From Ferruginibacter sp. (GTDB taxonomy: Bacteria; Bacteroidota; Bacteroidia; Chitinophagales; Chitinophagaceae), in NCBI GenBank assembly GCA_028288705.1, contig JAQBNH010000006.1:124001-188000 (forward strand): a DNA stretch of 64,000 bases, read 5' to 3'. The position numbers were made by a program, and so were the translations under genes. Position 1 is the first letter of the stretch. The number at the start of each line of letters is the position of its first letter. A model generated the notes under the pieces. The model had not been told where the DNA came from, searched no databases, and saw nothing but the letters and a program-made list of their open reading frames with translations. Shown here piece after piece: positions 1 to 8,747 of this stretch.

Positions 1-909
1 CCGCGATTTATCAGAAAACTATCTGATCAACATATCGTTCCCGCAAACTTACGGCCTGATACTGGCGATAAAACGATTGCCCAGGATATCACTGAACAGC
101 ATTTCGAAATACCTGCCAGTATCCGCATACAAATCTCTCCTGCGCGGGCTGTAGACATGGAAACAGCAGGTATTAGTGCTTCTTCAATGGATGATCTGAC
201 CCAAAAAACAACAGCCCTCAATACCAAGACGCCGCTCGCTGATCTCATCCCGGGAGATTCTGCCAGGGAAAAGAAAGACAGCAGCAAAACAATAACTGCA
301 AAAGAAAAAGCTAAAAGATCGGCAAGCATTTTCGCCGGTGTTATTGGCGGGCCTGATGTTAGCAGCATTAAAGGTCAGCGTGCAGAAAAAATGGGCTGGA
401 CGCTCGGGATTGTTGCAGGTATGTCATGGAAAAAACATTGGCAAATTGAAACAGGTGCGTTGATGACACAAAAATATTATGGCACCAATGGCGAATATTT
501 TGGCAGGAGCAAACTGACAATTCCTGCGACAACTAAAATAGAATATGCGGAGGGCTACTGCAGAATGCTAGAAATTCCCTTAAACATCCAGTACAAGTTT
601 CTGCTTCGTCAACACGGGTATTTCTTTGGCGGCACGGGGCTGAGTTCTTATATTATGCAGAAGGAGCATTACACTTTTGATGTTGTTCGTTACGGAAATC
701 GTTATCCATATGAAGCCAGTTACAGCAAGACGAGCCATTACCTTTTCGCTGCCCTGAATCTGAATATCGGCTATGCCTATAAATTCGGCAAAAGCTTCGA
801 AGCCCGTATCCAGCCTTACTTTAAAATCCCTATGGCCAATATAGGAATCGGGAGTTTGCCGATTAAAAGTACAGGCCTTCTTGTGGGCATTACAAAAACA
901 ATTTTCTAA
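1..909 (+). CDS. outer-membrane beta-barrel protein, 5' end missing
   Basis: The frame is open from base 1, so the gene begins upstream of the window; the ATG at 157 is probably internal. The visible N-terminal part (about residues 1-110) is polar and low in complexity. From about residue 125 (MGWTLGIVAGMSW) the sequence alternates aromatic and polar residues as in a small outer-membrane barrel, and it ends in Phe, the usual last residue of such barrels. The layout (polar linker, then barrel) resembles the sigma-linked protein at 55290-56735, but the N-terminal region that would show a cytoplasmic segment and membrane helix lies outside the window. Its stop overlaps the end of the convergent next gene by four bases. 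No specific function can be assigned. Confidence 0.7.
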   Translation, partial: PRFIRKLSDQHIVPANLRPDTGDKTIAQDITEQHFEIPASIRIQISPARAVDMETAGISASSMDDLTQKTTALNTKTPLADLIPGDSAREKKDSSKTITAKEKAKRSASIFAGVIGGPDVSSIKGQRAEKMGWTLGIVAGMSWKKHWQIETGALMTQKYYGTNGEYFGRSKLTIPATTKIEYAEGYCRMLEIPLNIQYKFLLRQHGYFFGGTGLSSYIMQKEHYTFDVVRYGNRYPYEASYSKTSHYLFAALNLNIGYAYKFGKSFEARIQPYFKIPMANIGIGSLPIKSTGLLVGITKTIF

Positions 910-1757
910 CTCCACCGTTCGGTACGGCATCTAATGGCAGCTTTGTATTTTTTCCAGACAGCGTCGCGATGTTTAGAATATTCCTGTAAAAAGTTTTCCT
1001 GTAGCAATCTGTTTTTAAGAAGCGAATCAGAATCCCGGGGATTACTTTCAGTTGGCTGCGGAAACATTTGCAGGCATTTGACCACCACCCATTCGACAAT
1101 ACGTTTCACGCGATTACGGGAAATATTTGGAGCCTTTATAACGCGCAAATAATTATTGGGAAAAATCGGGCGTACCCAATTGTTGGCTTTAATTAAACAG
1201 GAAAAGGATTCTGCTCCATGCAACGGCTCTATTGATAATAGGGTAGTTGCGGTGACCAAATTTTGATTGACGAATGGCTGAGCTTCGTCAACAATTTCAA
1301 TACGAAGAGGATTTAATTTCGAATGAGGCAATAACAGATTTAGTTTAGCGATCCATAGTGTCACAAAACGATAGTAGTTATGCGCGGCTATGACCAATAA
1401 ACTTCCCTCTTCCACGCGTCCGTCTCCATTAAACGCAGCTCCCGGAATATAACCAATGCACCGCACGAAAGGAAGCATGGAGATCTTGTTAGCAATACGC
1501 AGCAATGAATATCTGAAATTCACCTCCCGCGCGGCATTTTTTTGATGTTTCTGTACGAAATCGATGTCATCTCTCAGACTGTAAATATCTTGAAACCGAA
1601 ACACCAGAGATCGTTGCATTAATTGATGCAACGCACATTGCACATCAATCTTATTCGCAGGTATCGTTAAAAAAAGCCTGATCTCATAGGCGCTTAAAGG
1701 ACGACCAAAAAGATCGAAGTATAATAAAGTAGCCAGTATCGTTTTTTGCAAGATCAA
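906..1757 (-). CDS. nucleotidyltransferase-like protein with degenerate active site
   Basis: This 283-residue protein resembles the Bacteroidota family with an N-terminal winged-helix-like region (LQKTILATLLYFDLF, then LSAYEIRLFL) followed by a nucleotidyltransferase fold. Family landmarks after the active site survive: QNLVTATTLLSIEPLHG and the NNWVRPIFPN tract. Where active members have a GS motif and a DxD pair, this one reads GYIPGAAFNGDG and then EEGSLLVI: the Ser after Gly and both Asp residues are gone. Loss of catalysis is therefore likely (inference). No in-frame ATG exists near the 5' end; TTG at 1757 fits the family start. An ATG eight bases upstream, behind AGGGGAA, is in another frame, so an early frameshift is possible. 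Family assignment comes from remembered conserved patterns only. Confidence 0.6.
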   Translation of the reverse strand: MILQKTILATLLYFDLFGRPLSAYEIRLFLTIPANKIDVQCALHQLMQRSLVFRFQDIYSLRDDIDFVQKHQKNAAREVNFRYSLLRIANKISMLPFVRCIGYIPGAAFNGDGRVEEGSLLVIAAHNYYRFVTLWIAKLNLLLPHSKLNPLRIEIVDEAQPFVNQNLVTATTLLSIEPLHGAESFSCLIKANNWVRPIFPNNYLRVIKAPNISRNRVKRIVEWVVVKCLQMFPQPTESNPRDSDSLLKNRLLQENFLQEYSKHRDAVWKKYKAAIRCRTERWS

Positions 1758-1908
1758 TGAGTCATTTCCCCTTTCTGATAAACGTCTACATAAGGTCGTG
1801 GTTGCCTGCAGGTTCCACTTTATGTTGAGCTGTAGCAGGAAGAAATTAATTTATCGCATAAACAACCATTCACTCCACGTTCTCGTTTTATCCTGTTAAC
1901 CTGTCCGC

Positions 1909-2343
1909 ATGAGAAAGAAAAAAATATCGCCAATCATAATTGCGTTAGTAATTTTTATTGTCGCAGCTGCTGCCACCGGATTTTATTATTTCAATAAAGG
2001 CCCTGTGAATATTTCCTCAGCAGTCGCCCAAAAGATTTCAGCAGAACAACTGTATCGCTCGTTTCAACAGGATACTATCCAGGCATCAAAAAATTATTCG
2101 GGGAAAGTGTTAGAAGTAACGGGTCTCGTCACAAGGACCAGTAAAAATCAACAAGGGCAAACCTTGATATTTTTAAAAACGACAGATAATGGCGGCGTGA
2201 TCAATTGCACGATGCAAAAAGACGCGGAAGTATTGCAGGGAAACACAGTGACACTAAAAGGCCTCTGCAATGGTATCGGCGAAGCGGTTCCCGAGCTTGG
2301 CATTGCAGCTGATATTTACCTCAGCCAATGTTTATTAAAATAA
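1909..2343 (+). CDS. membrane-anchored OB-fold protein (tRNA_anti-like family)
   Basis: The 144-residue product has one membrane helix at about residues 9-28 (IIIALVIFIVAAAATGFYYF) and an exported domain. SGKVLEVTGLVTRTSKN, then LIFLKTTDNGGVINCTM and GNTVTLKGLCNG is the pattern of the tRNA_anti-like OB-fold found in small Bacteroidota envelope proteins. Despite the family name, tRNA binding is not implied. Two Cys in the domain could pair in the periplasm. It is the first gene of a compact forward run with a haem lipoprotein, a YceI protein and a DUF5777 barrel, so a joint envelope role is likely, though its ligand is unknown. Confidence 0.7.
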   Translation: MRKKKISPIIIALVIFIVAAAATGFYYFNKGPVNISSAVAQKISAEQLYRSFQQDTIQASKNYSGKVLEVTGLVTRTSKNQQGQTLIFLKTTDNGGVINCTMQKDAEVLQGNTVTLKGLCNGIGEAVPELGIAADIYLSQCLLK

Positions 2344-2357
2344 CCAAAAAATTACAC

Positions 2358-2723
2358 ATGCGAGAAACCACTTTCGGGCTATTTATGATTGCTATGGGGA
2401 TGCTGATACCAGGATGCACCAATAACAAAGAAGAATTATTGTATGCTCAACCTTGCGACACCAGCGCGGTTACATACAGTGCCGTGATTCAGCCAATCCT
2501 TCGTGAGAATTGCTATTCCTGTCATTCTACAGGATCCTCAACCGTTCCGTTTGACTTAAATACTTACAGCCTGGTGAGAACCCGCGCTGCTAACGGTTCA
2601 CTGTGGGGCTCGGTTTCGCATAACGGAACATTTATCGCGATGCCTCAGAATGCGCCCAAATTAAGCGACTGCAATCTTGCAAAAATTAAAAAATGGCTGA
2701 ACGATGGTTTTCCAAATAATTAA
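2358..2723 (+). CDS. haem-binding lipoprotein (cytochrome c-like)
   Basis: An in-frame ATG at 2328 overlaps the upstream gene; the ATG at 2358 gives a proper lipoprotein signal (MRETTFGLFMIAMGMLIPGC) with lipid-accepting Cys20, so I use it. The mature protein has one c-type haem site, CYSCH at residues 52-56, after IQPILRENC, the usual context in small Bacteroidota cytochromes. A Met in IAMPQNAPKL could be the distal ligand. At 121 residues it is a single mono-haem domain, probably tethered to a membrane facing the periplasm. Its stop overlaps the start of the YceI gene by 20 bases, suggesting coupled translation. The electron donor and acceptor are not evident. Confidence 0.8.
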   Translation: MRETTFGLFMIAMGMLIPGCTNNKEELLYAQPCDTSAVTYSAVIQPILRENCYSCHSTGSSTVPFDLNTYSLVRTRAANGSLWGSVSHNGTFIAMPQNAPKLSDCNLAKIKKWLNDGFPNN

Positions 2724-3288
2724 ATCTTACAAACATTGCAGTTTGTTATTCATCCTTTTCGTTAGCTGCTGCTTCGCTTTTTCTGCAGCATCCGCGCAGC
2801 GCGTGTACACGAAGAACGGCCATATTGCCTTTTTTTCAAAATCGCCGCTGGAGAATATCAGCGCAGAAAATAACGAAGTGACCAGCATCATTAATGTACC
2901 AACGGGCGAGCTTCAGTTTTCGGTGCTGATAAAAAGTTTCCGCTTTAAAAAAAGCCTGATGGAAGAACACTTTAATGAAAATTATTTAGAAAGTGATAAA
3001 TATCCGAAGGCTGTTTTTAAAGGCACTATCCTAAACATCACGGCCGTAAATTTTACCAAAGATGGCAACGTAAACGTCCAGGTATCGGGCAACTTAACAT
3101 TGCATGGTATAACAAAACCAGTCATTTCATCGGGGACGATCACGATCAGGAATGGTATAGCAACTGCAGCTGCTTTCTTTAAATTAAGACTGGCCGATTA
3201 TAATATCAAAATACCCGGCATTGTGAAAGACAATATTGCCGAGCAGGTGGACATCACTGTTAACTGCATATACGATAGAAAATTATAA
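2704..3288 (+). CDS. YceI-family periplasmic protein
   Basis: A Sec signal peptide (KHCSLLFILFVSCCFAFSAASAQ) precedes a YceI-type lipocalin-like barrel. Family landmarks are GHIAFFSKSPLENISAEN near the start, then ESDKYPKAVFKG and the VSGNLTLHGITKPV tract. Characterised YceI relatives bind polyisoprenoids, including polyprenyl quinones, in a hydrophobic tunnel; that this one does so is inference. ATG 2704 lies inside the preceding cytochrome gene and is the only ATG before the signal peptide. The pairing of a haem lipoprotein with a possible quinone-binding protein hints at an envelope redox chain. Confidence 0.85.
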   Translation: MVFQIIKSYKHCSLLFILFVSCCFAFSAASAQRVYTKNGHIAFFSKSPLENISAENNEVTSIINVPTGELQFSVLIKSFRFKKSLMEEHFNENYLESDKYPKAVFKGTILNITAVNFTKDGNVNVQVSGNLTLHGITKPVISSGTITIRNGIATAAAFFKLRLADYNIKIPGIVKDNIAEQVDITVNCIYDRKL

Positions 3289-3308
3289 AGCACTTTAACC
3301 CTGACGGA

Positions 3309-4196
3309 ATGAAAAAAATGTACTCACTGATCGCCTTTGTATGCCTTGCCGTTTCCGCCGAAGCCCAAGACAGCACATCATTGCTGCTGACGCAGATCAG
3401 TAATGATCCGGCAACAGTTTACACAACCGCAACCTTCAAAACAACAAGATTAATCAACGGTCATTCCTCGGAAAATCTCGGCAAAGGCGTGATGGATGTA
3501 AAAATTTCGCACCGGTTTGGCAAGATCAACGGCGGCGGTTATGAGTTGTACGGCCTGGATAATGCGAGCGCGAGATTAGGTGTCGACTACGGGATCAGTA
3601 AGAACCTCATGGCAGGTATCGGGCGTAGTAGTTTCGAAAAAACTTTTGACGCCTTTGTCAAATATAAAATCCTACGACAATCAACAGGTGCGATTCATAT
3701 GCCCGTGTCTTTAAGTTATGTGCCCACCATCGCCATTAAAACACAACATTTCGCAGATCCGTCGCGCAAAAACCTTTCTTCTTCCAGGTTTTACTACTCA
3801 CATCAAATAATCATTGCGCGGAAATTTTCAGAAAAGACATCACTTCAAGTGATGCCAGGCATGGTGCATCAAAATCTCGTTCCGCTTGCATCAGATAACA
3901 ACAATGTTTTCTCACTGGGTGTTGGTGGAAGACGTAAACTCAGCAAGAGACTAAGTTTAACCGGAGAATACTACTACCAGATCACGCGTGTCGCGGGCAC
4001 AACAAATTCACTATCCTTTGGATTGGATCTTGAAACCGGCGGGCATGTGTTTCAATTTCACTTTACCAATTCGCAGGGGATGACAGAAAGAAATTTTATT
4101 GCCAATACATCCGGGGAATGGCATAAAGGCGATATCTATTTTGGATTTAATATTGCGCGTGTTTTCACCGTAGGCAAAACAGGAAAGAATAAATGA
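3309..4196 (+). CDS. DUF5777-family outer-membrane beta-barrel protein
   Basis: The 295-residue product has a short signal peptide (cleavage after AEAQ) and is then almost all amphipathic beta-strand: KTTRLINGHS, the MDVKISHRFG motif, LYGLDNASARLG, and the closing GDIYFGFNIARVFTVG. These are hallmarks of the DUF5777 barrel family, whose function is unknown. It follows the YceI gene by 20 bases and closes the four-gene run. A porin or scaffold that lets electrons or a small molecule cross the outer membrane would suit the neighbours, but nothing in the sequence proves it. No terminator is evident downstream. Confidence 0.75.
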   Translation: MKKMYSLIAFVCLAVSAEAQDSTSLLLTQISNDPATVYTTATFKTTRLINGHSSENLGKGVMDVKISHRFGKINGGGYELYGLDNASARLGVDYGISKNLMAGIGRSSFEKTFDAFVKYKILRQSTGAIHMPVSLSYVPTIAIKTQHFADPSRKNLSSSRFYYSHQIIIARKFSEKTSLQVMPGMVHQNLVPLASDNNNVFSLGVGGRRKLSKRLSLTGEYYYQITRVAGTTNSLSFGLDLETGGHVFQFHFTNSQGMTERNFIANTSGEWHKGDIYFGFNIARVFTVGKTGKNK

Positions 4197-4221
4197 AGAT
4201 GTGAGGATTCAATCAGTATTT

Positions 4222-4527
4222 CTATTTCGCTGCCGTCAGTTGTTGCTCTTTCTTCAACCGGCGATCCATGATAAATGTTCCGAATGGAATAAATGAGGCC
4301 AGGAAGGCTAACGCGGCTTTTAAAAAACTCCACTTGTATTCGATCCATACTTTTATCAGGTAAACTCCATACAACACAAACAAAATACCGTGCAGCCAGC
4401 CAACATATCTCACAACTTGAGGAATACCGGCCAAATATTTTAAGGGCATCGCGATCAGCAATAACACAAGCAATGATACGCCTTCAGCCATGGCGATATG
4501 GCGAAACCTGTTTAGTGTTCTATACAT
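4222..4527 (-). CDS. DUF3817 integral membrane protein
   Basis: A 101-residue protein with three hydrophobic segments (about 14-31, 41-59 and 69-87). AEGVSLLVLLLIAMPLKYL, then GWLHGILFVLYGVYLI and ASFIPFGTFIMDRRL matches the DUF3817 pattern, in which His in GxxHG and the PFGTF turn are conserved. The family is widespread in bacteria and has no established function. It is convergent with the DUF5777 gene and separated from it by 25 bases. Confidence 0.8.
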   Translation of the reverse strand: MYRTLNRFRHIAMAEGVSLLVLLLIAMPLKYLAGIPQVVRYVGWLHGILFVLYGVYLIKVWIEYKWSFLKAALAFLASFIPFGTFIMDRRLKKEQQLTAAK

Positions 4528-4609
4528 AGTAGCCGTTGTTTTTATCCCGATACTGAAAATTCCTCAGCCTGTCGGATGTATACCGGCAAAGGTAATCATG
4601 AAGCATGGA

Positions 4610-5380
4610 TCAGCCCATTGAGTTAAAAATCTGTTCAGCACTCGCGGTAGTAGCTGCTGCCACTTCTTCAAGAGACATATTTTTTATCGCGGCAATTTTT
4701 TTTGCTACCAACCCCAGGTATTGGCTTTCATTACGTTTACCGCGAAACGGCACAGGAGATAAATAAGGTGCATCGGTTTCCAGCACCAGGTGTTGTATAT
4801 CTACTTTGTCAAGAACCTTATCCAGCCCCGCATTTTTATAGGTAACAACTCCGCCGATTCCTAATAGAAAGCCGGCTGCTGTGATTTGGCGGGCCTGTTC
4901 GATTGTACCGCCAAAACAGTGAAAGATTCCCCGCAAGCCCCTTGCAGCAAAAGGTTTAACCGCTTCGATCGTTTCGTCCATTGCATTGCGGGTATGGAGT
5001 ATCAGGGGCAGTTTATATTCTAACGCCCATTCTGCCTGCGTTTCAAGAGCCAGGTACTGTTCTTTCACAAATGTTTTATCCCAGTAAAAATCAAGTCCGG
5101 TTTCGCCAATTCCCGCAAAATTCCGCTCCAACAGGAGTTGACTAATCGCTGCCAGCTCTTTCTCATAATCTTCTTTCACCGAACAAGGGTGTAAACCGAT
5201 CATTGCGAAACAGCGGCCGGGGAATTTTTCTTCCAGTTCCATCATCGCGCCATGGGTGCTGCTGTCGATGGCAGGCAGATAAAATTTTTTAACCGATTCC
5301 CGTTCAGCATGTTCGATAACTGCGGCAATGTCGGGTAAGAAATCTTCACTATATAAATGACAATGGGTGTCGATCAGCAT
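4610..5380 (-). CDS. tatD: TatD-family metal-dependent hydrolase
   Basis: A TatD-type amidohydrolase-fold nuclease. Starting at ATG 5380 gives the standard N-terminus MLIDTHCHLY, where the two His ligate the first metal; an upstream in-frame start at 5428 would add 16 atypical residues. Other landmarks are the Glu in IGETGLDFYWD, PLILHTRNA, GIFHCFGGT and the late ETDAPYLSPVPFRG. The length (256 residues) is normal. Family members act as 3'-5' DNases or general phosphodiesterases; the exact substrate is not fixed by sequence. An overlapping dyad (5414-5434) sits about 35 bases upstream of the start. Confidence 0.92.
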   Translation of the reverse strand: MLIDTHCHLYSEDFLPDIAAVIEHAERESVKKFYLPAIDSSTHGAMMELEEKFPGRCFAMIGLHPCSVKEDYEKELAAISQLLLERNFAGIGETGLDFYWDKTFVKEQYLALETQAEWALEYKLPLILHTRNAMDETIEAVKPFAARGLRGIFHCFGGTIEQARQITAAGFLLGIGGVVTYKNAGLDKVLDKVDIQHLVLETDAPYLSPVPFRGKRNESQYLGLVAKKIAAIKNMSLEEVAAATTASAEQIFNSMG

Positions 5381-5413
5381 GACTTTATTTGGCTTTGACG
5401 AAAGTAAAAAAAC

Positions 5414-5434
5414 AACATTAATGTTCAAACATTA
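5414..5434. repeat. overlapping palindromes upstream of tatD
   Basis: AACATTAATGTT at 5414-5425 is a perfect 12-base palindrome. It overlaps a second dyad at 5419-5434 with arms TAATGTT and AACATTA around CA. Together they also give AACATTA as a direct repeat 14 bases apart. The position, 34-54 bases before the tatD ATG, suits an operator or promoter element, but no regulator is known. Confidence 0.5.
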
Positions 5435-5525
5435 GGATAATTATAATTTGTAAAAACCGTCTCTTTTTTTTGCAGTTTACGTTACTACTGCGTACCTTGG
5501 CGTCAGTTTTCATAGGGTACGGATT

Positions 5526-5555
5526 AAAAACGGGCCAGGGTTTCTACCCAGGCCC
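5526..5555 (-). terminator. terminator after polysaccharide deacetylase gene
   Basis: Read on the minus strand, GGGCCTGGGT and ACCCTGGCCC pair over ten positions with one mismatch around a four-base loop. A T-rich tract (GTTTTT) follows. It starts three bases after the deacetylase stop, so it should end that transcript before tatD. Confidence 0.8.
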
Positions 5556-5558
5556 ATC

Positions 5559-6194
5559 TTATTTCAAAGGTGCTTCTATCCTCTCAAACCGATACCCTTC
5601 TTCAGAAAAATATTTCAACAATTTTGGTAAAGCGTAACGCAATAACGGCGAAGCTTTCGCACTGTCATGAAAAACAACGATTGAACCAGGCCTGGCATTC
5701 AGTACAACATTTTCCACGCATTGATCACCCGTGATCGAGGTATCAAAATCACCGCTGAGGACGGTCCACATGACAGTTTTTAAATTAAATTTTTCATCCC
5801 CCAACCGCTCTTGCTGAAATCTTGAGATTCGTCCATACGGAGGACGAAAGAGATTACTATCAATATATTTTTTCGCAAGGCTGATATCGGCAAGGTAGGC
5901 ACCGTCGCGGCTCTTCCATCCATTCAGGTGTTGAAAAGTATGGTTACCCACAGAATGGCCACCATCAATGATCTGCTGATACACCTCGGGGAAATCTTTT
6001 ACATTGTTCCCGACACAAAAAAAAGTCGCCTTTGCGTTATAGGCCCGAAGTTGTTCCAGCACAAACAACGTTTCTTCCGGGTGAGGGCCATCGTCAAAAC
6101 TGAAAAAAATACTTTTGCCCTCAGGTTCCATCTCCCAAATGCGGCCGGGAAATACTTTTTTAAACCAACCGGGCGTTCTTACAAAGTAAAACAT
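5559..6194 (-). CDS. polysaccharide deacetylase (NodB/CE4 domain)
   Basis: A carbohydrate esterase family 4 protein. The catalytic and metal-binding motifs are visible: SFDDGPHPE (base Asp and metal Asp), HSVGNHTFQH (two metal His), RPPYGR and, near the C-terminus, GSIVVFHDS with the late catalytic His. Substrates of the family include N-acetylated polymers such as peptidoglycan or chitin; the sequence does not choose between them. The ATG at 6194 (MFYFVRTPGWF) matches relatives; a TTG at 6257 would add 21 residues. The short hydrophobic N-terminus may anchor the protein. It has its own likely promoter (6255-6283) and terminator (5526-5555), so it appears monocistronic. Confidence 0.88.
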   Translation of the reverse strand: MFYFVRTPGWFKKVFPGRIWEMEPEGKSIFFSFDDGPHPEETLFVLEQLRAYNAKATFFCVGNNVKDFPEVYQQIIDGGHSVGNHTFQHLNGWKSRDGAYLADISLAKKYIDSNLFRPPYGRISRFQQERLGDEKFNLKTVMWTVLSGDFDTSITGDQCVENVVLNARPGSIVVFHDSAKASPLLRYALPKLLKYFSEEGYRFERIEAPLK

Positions 6195-6254
6195 ATAGCA
6201 AATTAAATTTTTAAACCGATTAAACCCATTCCATAACCACTGGTCATAGATTAA

Positions 6255-6283
6255 CAAAATTATAAAATCATGAAACCCGCAAA
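6255..6283 (-). promoter_or_regulatory. promoter for the deacetylase gene
   Basis: On the minus strand TTTG (6283-6280) and TAATTTTG (6262-6255) are 17 bases apart, matching the Bacteroidota -33/-7 pattern. Transcription would begin near 6248, giving a leader of about 55 bases. The -33 box lies inside the start of the divergent lipoprotein gene. Confidence 0.55.
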
Positions 6284-7118
6284 CCTTTTATCAATCGCAG
6301 CCATCGCTTCTATGGCATTCTTCGCTTCCTGTAAGAAATCAAATGATTCTGCAACTACATCCGAAGAAGTAGAAACTACTTTCGAATTATCGGGCAAGCA
6401 GGCTGTTGCCGACAATTTTAATGAAGATGACAATTTCGTTCTTTTGGAAACAACAGCGGAACGTGGCCTGCAAGGTGGTAATTTCACTGCAGATCCATCC
6501 CAGGCAAACATTATTCTAAGTTGTGCTACTGTAACGGTAACCCCACAAACCGGATTCCCCAAAACGATCACCGTTGACTTTGGTGCGGGTTGCGCTTCAA
6601 ATGGTGTCTTCCGTAGTGGAAAAATGATCATTGTTTTATCTGATTCACTGCGTATTCCCGGCAGCACTGCAGTGATGACCTTCAACAATTACTTTGTAAA
6701 CAGTTACAAGAGAGAGGGTACAAATACCTGGACTAACACAAGTACAGGCACAACAAAAAGCTGGCAGCGTAAAGTCGAAAATGGTAAAGTAACTGCTCCT
6801 GACGGGAGTTTCTGGATCCATAACAGCATTAAGAATGTGATTCAAACAGAAGGTGTTCAAACGAGACTGGACCCGTTGGATGACGTATTCCTGATCACCG
6901 GCGGCGGTTCTGTCAGCAATTCCAACGGACGCACACGTAACCACACGATCATAGAAGCGTTACGTAAAAAAACGATCTGCGAAAATATTGACAAGGGACG
7001 GATCCGCATTGACGGGCCAAATCATACGGCGGTACTGGATTTTGGAAATGGCGTTTGCGATCGTATTGCCACCATTTCAATCGATGGCAATCCGCCACGC
7101 ACGATTTTACTTCACTAA
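6270..7118 (+). CDS. hypothetical lipoprotein
   Basis: A 282-residue protein with a clear lipoprotein signal (MKPANLLSIAAIASMAFFASC, lipid Cys21) and an acidic stretch just after it. The rest is beta-rich with several Cys and the repeated feel of GCASNGVFRSGKMIIVLSD and, later, FGNGVCDRIATISIDG, as if two related beta units each read D/FG-G-C. I do not recognise a named domain. Similar lipoproteins of unknown function are common in Chitinophagaceae. It is divergent from the deacetylase and precedes gltX, which has its own promoter, so it is probably transcribed alone. Confidence 0.7.
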   Translation: MKPANLLSIAAIASMAFFASCKKSNDSATTSEEVETTFELSGKQAVADNFNEDDNFVLLETTAERGLQGGNFTADPSQANIILSCATVTVTPQTGFPKTITVDFGAGCASNGVFRSGKMIIVLSDSLRIPGSTAVMTFNNYFVNSYKREGTNTWTNTSTGTTKSWQRKVENGKVTAPDGSFWIHNSIKNVIQTEGVQTRLDPLDDVFLITGGGSVSNSNGRTRNHTIIEALRKKTICENIDKGRIRIDGPNHTAVLDFGNGVCDRIATISIDGNPPRTILLH

Positions 7119-7164
7119 GATTATTACAACCTATACACGGGCCGTTGCAAATTGCAGCGGCTTT

Positions 7165-7198
7165 TTTGTACCTGCAAGCGCCTAAAACTTATCTTTGC
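7165..7198 (+). promoter_or_regulatory. gltX promoter
   Basis: TTTG at 7165-7168 and TATCTTTG at 7190-7197 are 21 bases apart, a good match to the Bacteroidota sigma-A promoter. The 11-base core CTTATCTTTGC (7188-7198) recurs exactly before fumC and lspA. Transcription would start about 12 bases before the gltX ATG. Confidence 0.65.
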
Positions 7199-7215
7199 TG
7201 CCGGAATAAAAAATT

Positions 7216-8745
7216 ATGGAAGAAAAAAAAGTTCGCGTTCGTTTCGCGCCCAGCCCTACAGGCGGTTTGCACTTGGGTGGCGTGCGCACGGTATTGTACA
7301 ATTATCTATTCGCGCGTCAACACCAGGGAACTTTTATTGTTCGAATAGAGGATACAGATCAGACACGGTTTGTTGACGGTGCGGAACAATATATTTTTGA
7401 TTGCCTGGAATGGTGCGGCATGGTACCGGACGAAAGCCCGGTACATGGTGGCGCATTCGGTCCATACCGTCAAAGTGAACGCAAGGCGGATTACCGCCAA
7501 TACGCCGAGAAATTAGTAAAAGATGGTCACGCTTACTATGCGTTTGATACCCCGGAAGAGTTGGAAAAAATGCGCAACGATTTTAAAACTGCAGAAAATC
7601 CTTCCCCGCAATACGATGGGCATACGCGCATGCAAATGAAAAATTCGCTTACCCTTGAACCGACGGAAGTTGAATCATTGCTTGCAGCAGGAACGCGCCA
7701 CGTAATCAGGATTAAAATGCCTTCGGATGAAACCATCTCTTTCACGGATATGATCCATGAAGAAGTAAGTTTTGAATCGGGCCTCGTTGATGATAAAGTA
7801 TTGCTGAAGGCGGATGGCATGCCCACTTATCATTTAGCTGTGGTAGTGGATGATCATGCGATGCAGATCACGCACGCATTCCGGGGCGAAGAATGGTTAA
7901 GCAGCGCACCTGTCCATATTCTTCTCTGGAAATATTTATTCGGTATTGAACATATGCCGAAATGGGCGCACTTGCCGCTGATAATGGGGCCTGGAGGAAA
8001 ACTCAGCAAGCGTGACGGTGCGAAATACGGCTTCCCGGTTTTCGCAATGAACTGGACGGATCCTAAAACAAATGAACTTACGGAAGGGTTTAAAGAACGG
8101 GGATTTCTGCCCGAAGCCTTTATCAACCTGTTAGCCGTGTTGGGCTGGAACGATGGCAGCGAGCAGGAACTATTTTCCCTGGAAGAGCTGGTAGAAAAAT
8201 TTTCACTGGAACGTGTACATAAAGCCGGAGCGAAATTCGATTTTGAAAAAGCTAAATGGTTCAACCACGAATGGATAAAGAAATTACCTGTTTCGCGTTA
8301 TAGCAATACCGTAAAGTCCATCCTGGCTGCAGATGGCATCAACATTACCGATGAAGTATATTTGAACAAAGTATTAGAACTGGTAAAGGATCGATGCAGT
8401 TTGTTGACCGACTTTACTCAACAAAGCGCCTATTTTTTCCGTGCGCCTGAAACGCTGGATGAGGCTGCCGTAAAGCCAAAATGGAATGAGGACAAAGCTG
8501 ATTTCTTTTCAGTGTTCATTGACAGGTTAGCGGCGATTAGGGAATGGGAATTCAGTGAAATAGAAAACCAGTTCAAATTATTGGCTGCAGAAAAAAATAT
8601 TAAACCCGGCGAACTTCAGTTGCCTATGCGCATCATGCTCGTAGGTGGGAAATTCGGACCGGCGGTTTTCGAGATCGCAGCCATAATTGGCAAAGAAGAA
8701 ACGATTGCGCGTATACGCAAAGCATTAATCATTTTCAACGCATAA
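7216..8745 (+). CDS. gltX: glutamate--tRNA ligase
   Basis: Class I aminoacyl-tRNA synthetase that charges tRNA with glutamate. The HIGH signature region reads [12 protein letters not shown] near residues 11-22 and the KMSKS loop reads KLSKRD near residue 262. RIEDTDQTR and the GEEWL tract are also typical of GluRS. The length of 509 residues is normal. No bacterial GlnRS features are seen, and whether it also charges tRNA-Gln cannot be read from sequence. A free-standing B12-binding gene begins two bases after the stop, so the two are probably co-transcribed. Confidence 0.97.
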   Translation: MEEKKVRVRFAPSPTGGLHLGGVRTVLYNYLFARQHQGTFIVRIEDTDQTRFVDGAEQYIFDCLEWCGMVPDESPVHGGAFGPYRQSERKADYRQYAEKLVKDGHAYYAFDTPEELEKMRNDFKTAENPSPQYDGHTRMQMKNSLTLEPTEVESLLAAGTRHVIRIKMPSDETISFTDMIHEEVSFESGLVDDKVLLKADGMPTYHLAVVVDDHAMQITHAFRGEEWLSSAPVHILLWKYLFGIEHMPKWAHLPLIMGPGGKLSKRDGAKYGFPVFAMNWTDPKTNELTEGFKERGFLPEAFINLLAVLGWNDGSEQELFSLEELVEKFSLERVHKAGAKFDFEKAKWFNHEWIKKLPVSRYSNTVKSILAADGINITDEVYLNKVLELVKDRCSLLTDFTQQSAYFFRAPETLDEAAVKPKWNEDKADFFSVFIDRLAAIREWEFSEIENQFKLLAAEKNIKPGELQLPMRIMLVGGKFGPAVFEIAAIIGKEETIARIRKALIIFNA

Positions 8746-8747
8746 AC

